64,000 nucleotides of DNA from Propionispora hippei DSM 15287 (GTDB lineage: Bacteria > Bacillota > Negativicutes > Propionisporales > Propionisporaceae), in contig NZ_FQZD01000009.1 of NCBI RefSeq assembly GCF_900141835.1, forward strand, positions 62,001 to 126,000. The letters are read 5' to 3'. Below are positions 54,525 through 63,828 of this stretch, one piece after another. Position 1 is the first letter of the stretch. Every line of letters starts with the position of its first letter. The position numbers and the translations under genes are program-made. A model generated the notes under the pieces. That model was not told the DNA's origin and ran no database searches. It worked only from the letters and a program-made list of their open reading frames with translations.

Positions 54525-54680
54525 AGTACCTTGTCAGACCTCAAATGGCAGGATCATGGCGAGGCTATTTCTCACAACACCAGACGTAAGAAGAGCATAC
54601 CGTAAGTATGCAGGCTGACGACAACGAAGGGTTGCGGCAAATAGACCGTCAGTATTCACCGGCTTAGGACTCAAGGTACT
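54525..54680. repeat. Hairpin element sharing a core with the element at 61898
   Basis: Ends AGTACCTTG and CAAGGTACT are inverted copies. The interior folds (CTATTT...AAATAG; GCATAC/GTATGC) and contains CTGACGACAACGAAG, shared with GTCGACGACAACGAAG in the element at 61898-62061. It lies upstream of the carboxypeptidase gene. Confidence 0.6.
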
Positions 54681-54708
54681 AGTGACTACTATTGCCGGGA
54701 GGGTTATC

Positions 54709-55872
54709 ATGGCTGTTACAAACCGTCTTTGCTCCTGCCTGCTCGCTTTGGTCCTGCTCCTCTGCCCAGCAGCCGGGGCAACGGCAGCAGCAGTACCGGA
54801 CATCAAGGCCAACGCCGCCATTTTAATGGATGCCAAAACAGGGCAGGTTCTCTATAACAAAAATATGAACAAACGGGGCGCCCCGGCCAGTACCACTAAA
54901 ATTCTGACCGCGATTCTGGCCATCGAAAGCGGCCGGCTGGATGAAATGACCAAGGTCAGTGTTAAATCCTCGTCCACACCCGGCTCCTCCATGCACCTGT
55001 ATCCCGGTCAGCTCATCTCCCTTCGCGAACTGGTAACAGGCCTATTACTCCGTTCTGGCAACGACGCAGCTGTTGCCATTGCCGAACATCTGGCCGGTTC
55101 CAGCGAGGCTTTTGTCGATCTGATGAATCAAAAGGCGGCGGCCTTAGGCGCACTGCACAGTCATTTTTGTAACCCCAATGGTCTAAGCGCCGCCGGCCAT
55201 TATTCCACAGCCTTCGATCTGGCCTGGATGTCCCGTTATGCTCTAAGCAATCCTATCTTTGCCGACATTGTCAATACGAAAGAAACCACCATCGAATGGC
55301 TGGACAAACGGGGCAACGGCCATGACGTAAACTTACGCAACACCAACAAGCTGTTGTGGATGCTGGATGATGCCGACGGAGTTAAGACCGGCACGACCGG
55401 CGAAGCCGGTCCCTGTCTGGTGTCCAGTGCCACCAGGGGCAACCAGAAGCTCATTGCCGTAGTGCTCCATGATCATAACCGCTGGTACGATTCGATGCAG
55501 TTGCTCAAATACGGCTTTAACGCCTTTGATCTCTATGAATTTGCCCAGGAGAATGAAATCGTCGCCGTACTTCCCGTTGAGGGCGGTTTTGCCGGTGAGG
55601 TAGATGCGCTGGTGACATCTTATGCCGCTCTAACCGTGGCGGCTGAGGATTTTCCCCACGTAACGGTCAAAACCGACCTGCCGGACAAATTAAACGCCCC
55701 TGTATACCAGGGGCAAAAAATCGGGGAAATTATTTTTTACGTCAACGACCAACCGGTAAAAACGGTGGATATTGTCGCCGCTCAGGCGATTGAGGAACGC
55801 ACGCTGCCACGGGTGCTGCTCAACCAGTTGACGGCTATGTTTCGCCTGCTATCCGGCTGGGGTGCTCTCTAG
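54709..55872 (+). CDS. D-alanyl-D-alanine carboxypeptidase, DacF/DacA type
   Basis: A 387-residue class A low-molecular-weight penicillin-binding protein (peptidase S11) that trims the terminal D-alanine of peptidoglycan stems. A signal peptide (LCSCLLALVLLLCPAAGATAAA) covers about 1-28. The catalytic motifs are ASTTK (SxxK, about 59), SGN (SxN, about 118) and KTGTTG (about 225). A C-terminal PBP5_C-like domain and an amphipathic membrane-binding end (LTAMFRLLSGWGAL) follow. GGGAGGGTTATC sets the ATG at 54709. DacF is sporulation-linked in bacilli; this one could be either type. Confidence 0.93.
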   Translation: MAVTNRLCSCLLALVLLLCPAAGATAAAVPDIKANAAILMDAKTGQVLYNKNMNKRGAPASTTKILTAILAIESGRLDEMTKVSVKSSSTPGSSMHLYPGQLISLRELVTGLLLRSGNDAAVAIAEHLAGSSEAFVDLMNQKAAALGALHSHFCNPNGLSAAGHYSTAFDLAWMSRYALSNPIFADIVNTKETTIEWLDKRGNGHDVNLRNTNKLLWMLDDADGVKTGTTGEAGPCLVSSATRGNQKLIAVVLHDHNRWYDSMQLLKYGFNAFDLYEFAQENEIVAVLPVEGGFAGEVDALVTSYAALTVAAEDFPHVTVKTDLPDKLNAPVYQGQKIGEIIFYVNDQPVKTVDIVAAQAIEERTLPRVLLNQLTAMFRLLSGWGAL

Positions 55873-56001
55873 ACCGGCACCTTGCATCATCTAAATACCT
55901 AGCTAAGCTTACCTTCTTTTTCCAACCATCGCACATAGGGCCGATATGTGCGGCCTTCCGCCGCCTTGGGGGACAAAAAACCTTACGAGCTTATCAAGGT
56001 A

Positions 56002-56781
56002 CTAAAAGGGCTTACGGTAGAAGAACGGCAGGTATTGCTGAAAGCCGATCTCCCGGAAATTCAAAATAGCCTCGGTACCGCCGACAAACAGCACGCCGCC
56101 CGGCTTGAGGGCTGCCAAAAACCGCCGGTACAGGGCATCCTTGGCCTCTTCCGTGAAATAAATAACCACATTGCGGCAGAGTATCAAATCAAAACCCGAA
56201 TCGAACTTATCCAAGAGCAGATTGTGTCGCTTAAACTCCACACGGGATTTAATGTCATTGCTGATCACATACTGACCATTTTCCTGTTTGAAATGCTTGC
56301 TGGCCCGGCTTTGGGAAATATTCTTAAATTCATTGCTGGTATAGATACCCTTCTGTGCTTTCGCCAGAATTTCCACATCCAGATCGCTTGCCAGAATCCG
56401 GTGTCTGCTATTGGGCGTCATATCGGCCAGAATCATCGCCAGCGAATAAGGCTCAGCCCCAATAGAGCAGCCGGCACTCCAGATATTCAGCTTCGGGCTT
56501 TTCGCCAATAGCTCGGGCAGAACTTTGCTCTCGAGTTCGCTGAACTTTTCCGGCGTCCGGAAAAACTCGGTGACGTTGATGGTCAGGTAGTCGATAAAAT
56601 CCTTATATAGCACCGGATTGCGGTCAATGAGAGCAAAAAAATCCATATAGGTATGTACGCCGTGGCGGGTCATCAAATTGCCAATCCGCCGCTGCATTTG
56701 AGCCGGTTTATAATCGTTCAGGTTAATGCCCGACTTGCTGTTCAATTTTTGCTTAAAGCTCTCCCAGTCTTTCTCGTCCAT
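56002..56781 (-). CDS. CheR-type chemoreceptor glutamate methyltransferase
   Basis: A 259-residue SAM-dependent methyltransferase that methylates glutamates of chemoreceptors. The N-terminal helical CheR domain has the ribosome-side arginine-rich MQRRIGNLMTRHGVHTYMDFF; the catalytic domain has LTINVTEFFRTPEKF, NIWSAGCSIGAEPYSLAMIL (SAM-binding), ILASDLDVEILAKAQKGIY, and CRNVVIYFTEEAKDALYRRF. The ATG at 56781 (MDEKDWESF) follows GGGG at proper spacing. It is 1 kb from a chemoreceptor gene on the same strand, consistent with a shared role. 55873-56001 shows no gene. Confidence 0.93.
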   Translation of the reverse strand: MDEKDWESFKQKLNSKSGINLNDYKPAQMQRRIGNLMTRHGVHTYMDFFALIDRNPVLYKDFIDYLTINVTEFFRTPEKFSELESKVLPELLAKSPKLNIWSAGCSIGAEPYSLAMILADMTPNSRHRILASDLDVEILAKAQKGIYTSNEFKNISQSRASKHFKQENGQYVISNDIKSRVEFKRHNLLLDKFDSGFDLILCRNVVIYFTEEAKDALYRRFLAALKPGGVLFVGGTEAILNFREIGFQQYLPFFYRKPF

Positions 56782-56979
56782 GTACACGACCCCCAAATTT
56801 TCTTATAGTCTGCTTCATATCCGGTTATCCGACCTGTAGCGAAGACCGCCCCGCCTGCTGTTATGCGATATAATCCTTTTAATTATTCGACATAATCCTT
56901 GATAATCCTACTAAAAAATACCGGTACGCTACAGCACCGGTATTTTTTCCTATTGCTCAGTCTTAGTTGTACCCCGGCT

Positions 56980-59013
56980 CTATACCTGGAATTTGCTGAC
57001 TGAATCCCTAAGCTCCGTGGCCAGATTAGCCAGGCTCTGGCTGGAAGAAGCAATTTCCTCCATGGAAGCCGACTGCTCCTCGCTGGCAGCCGATACAGTC
57101 TGAGCCTCGCCGGCCGTCTTCCGGCTCAGGTTCTCGATCTGACTGACCGACTCCACGATTTGCTGGCTGCCCTGAGTCAACTGCCCGATGGCTACCGAGA
57201 ATCCTTCCACCTGACCGGAAACCTGATTGATCAGCGCAACAATCTCCCGGAAAGCCTGACCGGCGGCATCAACAACCTCAGCTCCCAGCTTGACCTCTTT
57301 CGTGCCATTATTCATCGCCGTCACAGCCTCATCCGTTTCCGTCTGAATGCTATTGATCAAAGCGGCAATCTGCTCGGTCGCCAGTTGCGACTGCTCGGCC
57401 AGTTTGCGCACCTCTTCCGCCACTACGGCAAAGCCACGGCCCTGCTCACCGGCCCGCGCCGCCTCAATAGCGGCATTGAGCGCCAGCAAATTAGTCTGCC
57501 CGGCAATACCGGAGATGGTAGCCACAATTTGCCCGATTTCCTTTGACCGTTCACCCAGCTCGGTTACCAGCCGGGCCGAACCGGTAACGGTCTCTTCAAT
57601 TTGATTCATCTGTTCAATAGCCCGGCTAACCGCCGCGTCGCCGTCATTGGCCTGGCTGGCAGCCTGGGCCGACTGGGCGGCAACGGTAACGGTATCTTCC
57701 GCCAGCTTTTGGATATGGTCCGACATTTGTTCGACCACCTGGACGGTTTCCCGGACCGCTGTCATTTGCTCGCTCGAACCGGCCGCCACCGTGGTAATCG
57801 AATCGGCCACCTGGTTAACCGCCAGTGCCGACTGTCCGGCACCGGCCGTCAGTTGCTCGCTGGAAGCGGCCAGTTGATCCGACTGAGAGTGAATTTTCAT
57901 CACTAAGGCCCGTAGATTATCCCGCATCTGCCGGAACCCTTGCGCCAACTGTCCAATTTCGTCCTCGGTCCTGACTCTAGCCTCCCGGTCGCGCAAATCA
58001 CCCTGGGCCAGCAAGAGACATTCATCACGGATAATCGCAATCGGTCTGGCCAACTGCCTGGCGATGAGTACAATGAACGAGCCAACCACCAGCAGCGAGA
58101 TAATCGAGATGATCAGCATGGCTTTCGCCAGCGCTGCCGATTGCCGGGTAGCTTCCACCTCCGGCGCCGCTACCGTCACCACCCAGCGCTGCTCGCCCGG
58201 CAAATCAACCGGTGTGGTCACCGCTATCCTGGTCACGCCATCCACAAAGGAATATACTCCACGCGCCTGTTTTCCTTCGTCGGCAGCCGCCTTAAACAGT
58301 TGAATCAACCGGTCATCCAGTTCATCCTGCTGCAGCTTTAACTCAGAATTAATCTTTTTCTCCCGCAGGCTAAGCTTGCCTGCCAGATCAGGCCGTTTCG
58401 GATGGGCAATAATAAGTCCTGAATCGTCACTAATCTGCCCGTAACCCGAGTCCAGAAAAGTCAGATCCTTAATCTTGGCGGTCAGCCGCTCCACCGAAAC
58501 CGTCCCCACCAATACACCGGTAAGCTGATTATTATAAATCACCGGTACAGCCAGCACCACCGACAGTTTTCCGGTTGTCTTGGAGACCAGCGGGTCCGAC
58601 ACCGCCGCGTCCTGGCTGGCTTTTACCTTTCTAAAATAATCCCGCTCGCCATAATTGGCTGTGTTTCCTTCACTGTTAATCCCCGTGCCGTCCGGGAAAA
58701 TGAACACTACGGCATCAAAAGCCCCCAACCGGTTTTTAGCCTCAGCCATGGCCGCCACGATCTGTCCCTTGTCCGCCCCTGACCGGACACGCTGCACACT
58801 GGCCAGGTCGGCCAATTGCGCCATCATCAGGCGGACATCGCCCTGAATCTGATTGGCATAATCGGTGCCTACCGCCTTGGCAGTTTGATCAACACTGTCA
58901 CGCAAGGCACCGGCGGACAGATAGTAACTGACACCGGCCAGGATGCTCAGTCCCACCAATACTAATGGCAACAACATGATCAATAATCGGTTTTGCATAT
59001 TTTTTACTTTCAT
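56980..59013 (-). CDS. Methyl-accepting chemotaxis protein with dCache_1-type sensor
   Basis: A 677-residue chemoreceptor. Membrane segments lie at about 9-30 ([23 protein letters not shown]) and about 280-303. Between them is a double Cache sensor: [31 protein letters not shown] and [20 protein letters not shown] are typical ligand-pocket phrases for amino acids or related small molecules. HAMP follows, then the signalling coiled coil with the intact tip [20 protein letters not shown]. The C-terminus has no CheR-docking pentapeptide. The ATG at 59013 follows GGGGAG. Its leader contains a c-di-GMP-I-like sequence and a terminator. Confidence 0.95.
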   Translation of the reverse strand: MKVKNMQNRLLIMLLPLVLVGLSILAGVSYYLSAGALRDSVDQTAKAVGTDYANQIQGDVRLMMAQLADLASVQRVRSGADKGQIVAAMAEAKNRLGAFDAVVFIFPDGTGINSEGNTANYGERDYFRKVKASQDAAVSDPLVSKTTGKLSVVLAVPVIYNNQLTGVLVGTVSVERLTAKIKDLTFLDSGYGQISDDSGLIIAHPKRPDLAGKLSLREKKINSELKLQQDELDDRLIQLFKAAADEGKQARGVYSFVDGVTRIAVTTPVDLPGEQRWVVTVAAPEVEATRQSAALAKAMLIISIISLLVVGSFIVLIARQLARPIAIIRDECLLLAQGDLRDREARVRTEDEIGQLAQGFRQMRDNLRALVMKIHSQSDQLAASSEQLTAGAGQSALAVNQVADSITTVAAGSSEQMTAVRETVQVVEQMSDHIQKLAEDTVTVAAQSAQAASQANDGDAAVSRAIEQMNQIEETVTGSARLVTELGERSKEIGQIVATISGIAGQTNLLALNAAIEAARAGEQGRGFAVVAEEVRKLAEQSQLATEQIAALINSIQTETDEAVTAMNNGTKEVKLGAEVVDAAGQAFREIVALINQVSGQVEGFSVAIGQLTQGSQQIVESVSQIENLSRKTAGEAQTVSAASEEQSASMEEIASSSQSLANLATELRDSVSKFQV

Positions 59014-59049
59014 AGCTCTCAAATCTCCCCTGCTTTCATCTATTCAAAT

Positions 59050-59076
59050 AAAAATGGACAGCCGGTCTGCTATCCA
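59050..59076 (-). terminator. Leader terminator ahead of the second chemoreceptor
   Basis: On the minus strand TGGATAGC / GCTGTCCA with a six-base loop is followed by TTTTTATTT, about 40 bp before the start codon. It sits downstream of a riboswitch-like sequence. Confidence 0.8.
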
Positions 59077-59090
59077 TTCAACGACCTCAA

Positions 59091-59165
59091 CAGCAACCTG
59101 GCAGTTATAGCAGCAAATAGTCCTGACCTACGCTTTATGTCCTTACTTTTCAATGCCGCTGCCAA
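59091..59165 (-). promoter_or_regulatory. Degenerate c-di-GMP-I riboswitch-like leader
   Basis: On the minus strand the leader reads GGCAGCGGC, ATTGAAAAGT (GAAA loop), AAGGACATAAAGCG, TAGGTC, and ATAACTGCCAGGTTGC in the order and spacing of the class I c-di-GMP aptamer, in register with the clearer aptamer at 10572-10650. Several conserved bases differ (GGGCAAAC is GGCAGCGG; GACGCAAAGC is GACATAAAGC), so ligand binding may be changed or lost. A terminator follows, as in the other copy. Confidence 0.55.
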
Positions 59166-59195
59166 ATATGTTGTCATCAATCGACACTATTTCCT

Positions 59196-60251
59196 CTACG
59201 CTTCCGGACTGTCATCCAACAGCGCCACAACGTCCAGTTGTTTCTCTTCTGCCAAATCCACCACACTGCCGCAGTCCAGCCTTACTACCGGCCTGATGCG
59301 CAGCAGATCATTAAGCCAGACAATTTTAGCCCTGTTTCCGTCACTCAACAATACCGAACTACCCAAAAGAAAGCGGCGTAAGTTGGACAGGAAAGTGATA
59401 CAGATTCGGGGGTCCAGCTTGCCCTGCATATCCTGCAGGATATTGTCCACTACCGTAAACGGACGTAATCTTTGCCGGTATACCCGCTGCGAACTCATGG
59501 CATCATAAATATCGGCCAGAGCCACAATCTTAGCATATATGTGAATTTCCTTGCCCGCCAGCGCCACCGGATAGCCGCTGCCATCCTCCCGTTCATGGTG
59601 CTGCAGAGCGGCCAGCCGTACCTCCTCGCGAAGCTCCGGGCACCTTGACAAAAGGTCATAGCCATGGGCCGGATGGGTTTTAATAATCCGCATCTCCTCA
59701 TCAGTAAGTCGGCCCGGCTTATCCAGTATATCCTGGGAAATCAGCAATTTACCCACATCATGGAGGAGTCCGGCCAGAATGATATCCTTCAGCTCCTGCC
59801 CCTTAAACCCAAGCCACTTTCCTAAAACGCCCGACAAAATGGCCACATTCAGTGAATGCTGAAAGGTATACTCGTTATGGGCCTTTACCCGGTACAGCCG
59901 GTCGACCACGCCGACCACGTTGACAAGCAGTTCAATATAACTGTCCACCAGTTCCCGGCATTCGGCAACAGGCACCTCATTAAACGTCCGCACCCGTTCA
60001 AAAGTCCGCGTAATCATGCGCAGCGTATCCTCGTAAAAAGAAAAAAAGCGACGCTGAACAGAACGGATTTTATAGGGCATAACCACTACCGCATAAGGCA
60101 CCTGCCATTTAATGAGGTTTTGGATGAAGCCCTCCGTCAATAATGTGCCCTGTTCCAGCAAAACCTGCCCGGTCTCGGAGACAACCGCCTGCGCCACAAT
60201 CATCCCCGGTTTCAGTTCTTCCGTTTTTACTCTGTATTGATTAGAAAACAC
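59196..60251 (-). CDS. HD-GYP domain c-di-GMP phosphodiesterase
   Basis: A 351-residue protein with the same N-terminal region as the HD-GYP gene at 43760 (KTEELKPGMIVAQAVVSETGQVLLEQGTLLTEGFI) and a complete HD-GYP domain: FQHSLNVAILS, AGLLHDVGK (HD), HPAHGYDLLS, LQHHEREDGSGYPVALAG (GYP) and VALADIYDAMSSQRVYR. All expected metal-ligand residues are present, so hydrolysis of c-di-GMP is likely. No sensor domain. A GTG at 60251 after GGAGGGTGTC is preferred; one at 60263 would add four residues. It lies upstream of the riboswitch-like leader and receptor, same strand. Confidence 0.92.
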   Translation of the reverse strand: MFSNQYRVKTEELKPGMIVAQAVVSETGQVLLEQGTLLTEGFIQNLIKWQVPYAVVVMPYKIRSVQRRFFSFYEDTLRMITRTFERVRTFNEVPVAECRELVDSYIELLVNVVGVVDRLYRVKAHNEYTFQHSLNVAILSGVLGKWLGFKGQELKDIILAGLLHDVGKLLISQDILDKPGRLTDEEMRIIKTHPAHGYDLLSRCPELREEVRLAALQHHEREDGSGYPVALAGKEIHIYAKIVALADIYDAMSSQRVYRQRLRPFTVVDNILQDMQGKLDPRICITFLSNLRRFLLGSSVLLSDGNRAKIVWLNDLLRIRPVVRLDCGSVVDLAEEKQLDVVALLDDSPEA

Positions 60252-60454
60252 GACACCCTCCACACAAGACCTACTCCGGTCAGATGCCTGCAGATTGAAA
60301 CAGCGAGCCGCCGGCGTGCCCCGCTAACCCGTCATCTACATTACTTATATGGTATGGCAAAATTATGTACTACGTATTTCTCCGGTATATTATAAAATCC
60401 TCGCAACGACTACAAAATATTCGATAAAAATATTATTTTGTCGAACAATGCAAA

Positions 60455-60525
60455 AAAACTCTCCCCACCGGCAGGCGACCCGCGCTACAAGCGGCCTGCC
60501 TACTGACAATGGGAAGAGCTTTTCA
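60455..60525 (-). terminator. Intrinsic terminator of ald
   Basis: On the minus strand GGCAGGC / GCCTGCC within an outer stem (CTCTTCCC / GGGGAGAG) is followed by TTTTTTTG, 12 bp after the ald stop. The remaining 60264-60454 is the HD-GYP promoter region. Confidence 0.8.
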
Positions 60526-60536
60526 GGTCTTTACAG

Positions 60537-61655
60537 TTATTTCAATACGTCGTTCAACGGGGTGTAAGGCAGCTGCAGCGCCTCAGCCACAGCCTGATAG
60601 GTCAGCTTACCGTCAATCACGTTAACGCCCTTTGCCAGCCCGGCATCATCTTTGACAGCCTGAACATAGCCTTTGTTGGCGATCTGCAGAGCGTAATTCA
60701 AGGTGGAATTGGTTAATGCCAGCGTCGAGGTACGGGCAACCGCTCCCGGCATATTGGCTACCGAATAATGGACTACGCCATATTTTGTATAGGTCGGTTC
60801 GCTATGCGTCGTAACGCGGTCAATCGTTTCCACCGAGCCACCTTGGTCAATAGCTACATCAACAATAACCGAGCCCGGTTCCATTGATTTTACCATGGCC
60901 TCGGTCACCAGTTTCGGTGTCTTCGCCCCAGGCAGCAATACAGCACCGATCAGGAGATCGGCTTTTTGCACCCAGTGAGCGATATTATAACTGTTGGACA
61001 TAACCGTAACAATCCGTCCGCCAAAAATGTCGTCCAAATAACCCAGCCGCTCCACCGAACGGTCTATTACTGTTACCCTGGCTCCCATGCCTACAGCAAT
61101 TTTAGCGGCATTGGTGCCGACGATACCACCGCCGACAATGACTACCTGGGCCGATGCTACACCGGGAACGCCGCCTAGCAGGACGCCCTTGCCAGAGTTC
61201 GGCTTTTCCAGAAACTGAGCGCCAATTTGCACAGCCATACGGCCGGCAATTTCACTCATGGGAGACAAGAGGGGCAAAGAATTATTGTGGCCTACAATCG
61301 TTTCATAAGCGATCCCCACTACCTTTTTATCCAGCAACGCTTTGGTCAGTTCCGGTTCCGGCGCCAAATGCAGGTAGGTAAAGAGAATTTGCCCCGCATG
61401 GAACAAATCGTATTCCGACGGTTGCGGCTCTTTTACTTTAATAATCATTTCCGCTTTATCAAACAGTCCCTTTTTGTCGGCCAGTATGGTACCGCCCGCC
61501 TTTTGGTAACTTTCGTCGGAAAAGCCGCTGCCTACACCAGCCGATTTTTCCACAAGTACAACATGCCCCGACTTACAGAGCGCCTCGGTTCCCGCCGGCG
61601 TCAGGCCGACGCGATTTTCATTATTTTTGATTTCTTTTACCACACCAATAATCAT
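60537..61655 (-). CDS. ald: Alanine dehydrogenase
   Basis: A 372-residue NAD-dependent enzyme converting L-alanine and pyruvate, normal length. The opening [26 protein letters not shown] has the substrate-binding arginine, [26 protein letters not shown] carries the catalytic lysine and histidine, and the Rossmann loop is [43 protein letters not shown] sets the ATG at 61655. It is next to alr on the same strand; together they supply and interconvert alanine, useful in spore formation and germination. A terminator follows. Confidence 0.96.
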   Translation of the reverse strand: MIIGVVKEIKNNENRVGLTPAGTEALCKSGHVVLVEKSAGVGSGFSDESYQKAGGTILADKKGLFDKAEMIIKVKEPQPSEYDLFHAGQILFTYLHLAPEPELTKALLDKKVVGIAYETIVGHNNSLPLLSPMSEIAGRMAVQIGAQFLEKPNSGKGVLLGGVPGVASAQVVIVGGGIVGTNAAKIAVGMGARVTVIDRSVERLGYLDDIFGGRIVTVMSNSYNIAHWVQKADLLIGAVLLPGAKTPKLVTEAMVKSMEPGSVIVDVAIDQGGSVETIDRVTTHSEPTYTKYGVVHYSVANMPGAVARTSTLALTNSTLNYALQIANKGYVQAVKDDAGLAKGVNVIDGKLTYQAVAEALQLPYTPLNDVLK

Positions 61656-61797
61656 TGCTATCTCCCCCAACTGAATGTGCAAAGTAATGGAACGTTCTTA
61701 TATTATGCATGATTCATGCCAACTTTATAAAAAACAATAAAAAATAAAATACTTTTTTATCACCCTTACTAACAGCATCCCTTTCATGGACAAAAAA

Positions 61798-61835
61798 GAA
61801 ACTCACCAGCCAAAAGCTTGATGAGTTTCCCTATT
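61798..61835. terminator. Hairpin between ald and alr
   Basis: GAAACTCACCAGC and the inverse ending GATGAGTTTC form a stem around CAAAAG, with T/A-rich flanks. It separates alr from ald and suggests they are transcribed apart. Confidence 0.55.
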
Positions 61836-61897
61836 TTGGTTACTTTTAATTCCATATCAGGTATGATTCGTTTCCTTTGGAAACTTATGTTTCCATT

Positions 61898-62061
61898 TAG
61901 TGTCTCATCCGATGGAAAGATGTAGTATGGCACCGAGAATTTTTGCCGTCAGGCGAGACGGAGGAGACGCGCATATCGGCTATATGCAAGTCGACGACAA
62001 CGAAGACTGACGGCAAAAGGGGCCGGTGGTCTGCTGCAGATTTCTGTCGGATGAGACACTA
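61898..62061. mobile_element. MITE-like element with 15-bp inverted ends at the alr stop codon
   Basis: Perfect inverted ends TAGTGTCTCATCCGA (61898-61912) and TCGGATGAGACACTA (62047-62061), with TA at both outer edges as expected for a TA target duplication. The 164-bp unit has no gene; the interior folds (TTTTGCCGTCAG / CTGACGGCAAAA) and holds GTCGACGACAACGAAG, shared with the element at 54525. The right end supplies the alr TAG stop. Confidence 0.75.
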
Positions 62062-63171
62062 GTCCCGAATGTAGATTCTAGGGACTCGTTTGCTGACCAT
62101 ACAGACTACTTCATAATTAATCGTCCCCATATGGCGGGCCACTTCGTCGGCCGGCAGTTCTGCACCGCCAAACAGCAGCACCTCATCGCCGCCGCGGGCT
62201 TCGGGAATATGGGTAACATCAATCATGCACTGATCCATACATACACGGCCGACCAATGGTGCCCGCCGGCCCCTTACCAGTACACTGGCCTTACCGGCCA
62301 TCAGACGGCTCCAGCCGTCGGCATAGCCCACAGGCAAAGTGGCAATCACACTGGGCTTGTCCGTCACAAAGGTACAGCCATAGCTGATAGGCGTACCGGG
62401 CGGTACTTCCTTGCTATGACTGATTCGTGCCTTTAGCTTCATCGCCGGTTCAAGCAAAAAAGAAGGCTGTACTTCCGCCGAAGGCAACAGGCCGTACAGA
62501 ATAATGCCGGGTCGGACCATATCCAGTTGCATATCCGGCAAATCCAAAACAGCGGCACTATTGGCGATATGCCGGAGCGGCACCGCAATGCCAGCCTCCT
62601 GGATCGTCTGAAGCGCCGCCGTAAAGAGTGCATACTGGCGGTGGGCATAGTTCTTGTCCTGGCTGTCAGCAGCCGCCAAATGCGAAAATACCCCTTCCAG
62701 CTCAAGGCCCGGACAGTCCTTAACCAACCGGGCAAAATCCGCCGCGTCCTCCGGCCGGATGCCAATGCGTCCCATGCCTGTATCTATCTTTATATGGACC
62801 TTGGCCAGCTTGCCGCTGTGAGTAGCCGCCCTGGACAAAGCCCTGACCATATCCTCGTTATAGACTGTCTGAGTAATCTGATAAGCGACGAGCAGTTGTG
62901 CCTGCTCCGGCGGCGTATAACCCAGAATTAAAAGCGGCGCCGTCACGCCGGCCTGCCGCAATTCAATGGCCTCACTTAAAAGCGCTACCGCCAGATAATC
63001 GGCCCCCTCCCGCAGGGCCAGCCTGGCCACTTCCACCGCGCCATGGCCATAGCCATCGGCTTTTACCACAGCACAAAATTTAGTCTTAGGCTGTAGCAAC
63101 GCCTTTATATTCCTGATATTGTTCTCTATAGCCGACATATTGATTTCAGCCCATACCGGCCGAGTCAGCAT
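62059..63171 (-). CDS. alr: Alanine racemase
   Basis: A 370-residue PLP enzyme making D-alanine for peptidoglycan. The cofactor lysine is in FCAVVKADGYGHGAVEVA (about 38), the PLP region IKIDTGMGRIGI follows, and the second catalytic tyrosine lies in ISYGCTFVTDKPS (about 265); VGRVCMDQCMIDVT is the C-terminal strand. Length is normal. GGAGGAGGGATTCGT precedes the ATG. Its stop codon is the outermost TAG of a MITE-like element, so the original C-terminus may have differed slightly. ald lies downstream on the same strand. Confidence 0.96.
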   Translation of the reverse strand: MLTRPVWAEINMSAIENNIRNIKALLQPKTKFCAVVKADGYGHGAVEVARLALREGADYLAVALLSEAIELRQAGVTAPLLILGYTPPEQAQLLVAYQITQTVYNEDMVRALSRAATHSGKLAKVHIKIDTGMGRIGIRPEDAADFARLVKDCPGLELEGVFSHLAAADSQDKNYAHRQYALFTAALQTIQEAGIAVPLRHIANSAAVLDLPDMQLDMVRPGIILYGLLPSAEVQPSFLLEPAMKLKARISHSKEVPPGTPISYGCTFVTDKPSVIATLPVGYADGWSRLMAGKASVLVRGRRAPLVGRVCMDQCMIDVTHIPEARGGDEVLLFGGAELPADEVARHMGTINYEVVCMVSKRVPRIYIRD

Positions 63172-63203
63172 ACGAATCCCTCCTCCGGCGCAACCTCAGT
63201 TCG

Positions 63204-63395
63204 TCATAGCTGAAACTGCCGCCCTTTGTTCTTTTTCATTTTACTCCGTTCGTACGCTACAATCAACCTATCCAAATGGGCGCTTAATTCATTTACTTCC
63301 GGGTCTGCGAAATTGCCTCGCTTAGCAATTACCAGCTCATGCAGCCTGGAACGCTCCTTCTCGATTAATTGCTGCTGTTTTATCAGGTCAAACAT
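63204..63395 (-). CDS. Spo0E-like aspartyl-phosphate phosphatase
   Basis: A 63-residue two-helix protein of the Spo0E family, which removes phosphate from Spo0A and so restrains sporulation. The signature SxxxD lies in EVNELSAHLDRLIVAYER (about 34-51), preceded by the helix DLIKQQQLIEKERSRLHELV. The length is normal. AAAGGAAGAAATGA precedes the ATG. It lies 32 bp upstream of alr on the same strand. Confidence 0.88.
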   Translation of the reverse strand: MFDLIKQQQLIEKERSRLHELVIAKRGNFADPEVNELSAHLDRLIVAYERSKMKKNKGRQFQL

Positions 63396-63766
63396 TCATT
63401 TCTTCCTTTCCCCTTGCTTTGCGCCCTTCACTGCCCTCCGGAGCCTCCGCTAAGACAGTTTGACGTACCTTCTACTTCTCCGAGCACGATTTCTCTCCGG
63501 TTCTCTCGCCGGAAATGGCAGACAGCATTTGATTTTTTTCTCTAATATAGAATCCGCTGCCTCTGCTTCCATAATATACCTCATTATAACTTGTGCCTTG
63601 GCACTGTTCAATAGCAAATTTTGTCCAATACCCCTTTGTTTTTCGACGGCCAAAAGGACGAAAAAGTCCGGCAAATACCATGAATCAGACTTAATCCGGC
63701 CCGGCAATATAACAAAAAAAGCCGGAGTTATTACCAGTACTGGCACTATTTAACGTTGGACTTGCG
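63396..63766. other. Intergenic region with no confident gene
   Basis: Overlapping frames on both strands (63450-63746 minus, 63460-63753 plus) are open but lack family-like sequence. A 40-codon minus-strand frame starting MEAEAADSILEKKIKCC after GAGGTATATT is the best candidate for a small protein, weakly supported. Confidence 0.3.
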
Positions 63767-63796
63767 GCATAAGGCTGCTCATTTTGGTTGATAATA
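63767..63796 (+). promoter_or_regulatory. Possible sigma-G/sigma-F forespore promoter
   Basis: GCATA at 63767-63771, 18-bp spacer, GATAATA at 63790-63796; forespore consensus is GnATR and CATnnTA. It lies 33 bp ahead of an SASP gene, which is normally under sigma-G. Confidence 0.5.
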
Positions 63797-63828
63797 ACCT
63801 TACTACGAAATCAAGGAGGTGATTATCA

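Noticed and set aside
54534-54836. Minus-strand ORF of 100 codons
   Set aside because: It is antisense to the carboxypeptidase start and to the hairpin element.
63450-63753. Overlapping ORFs on both strands upstream of the SASP gene
   Set aside because: No family similarity or convincing ribosome sites; kept only as a note in the intergenic entry.
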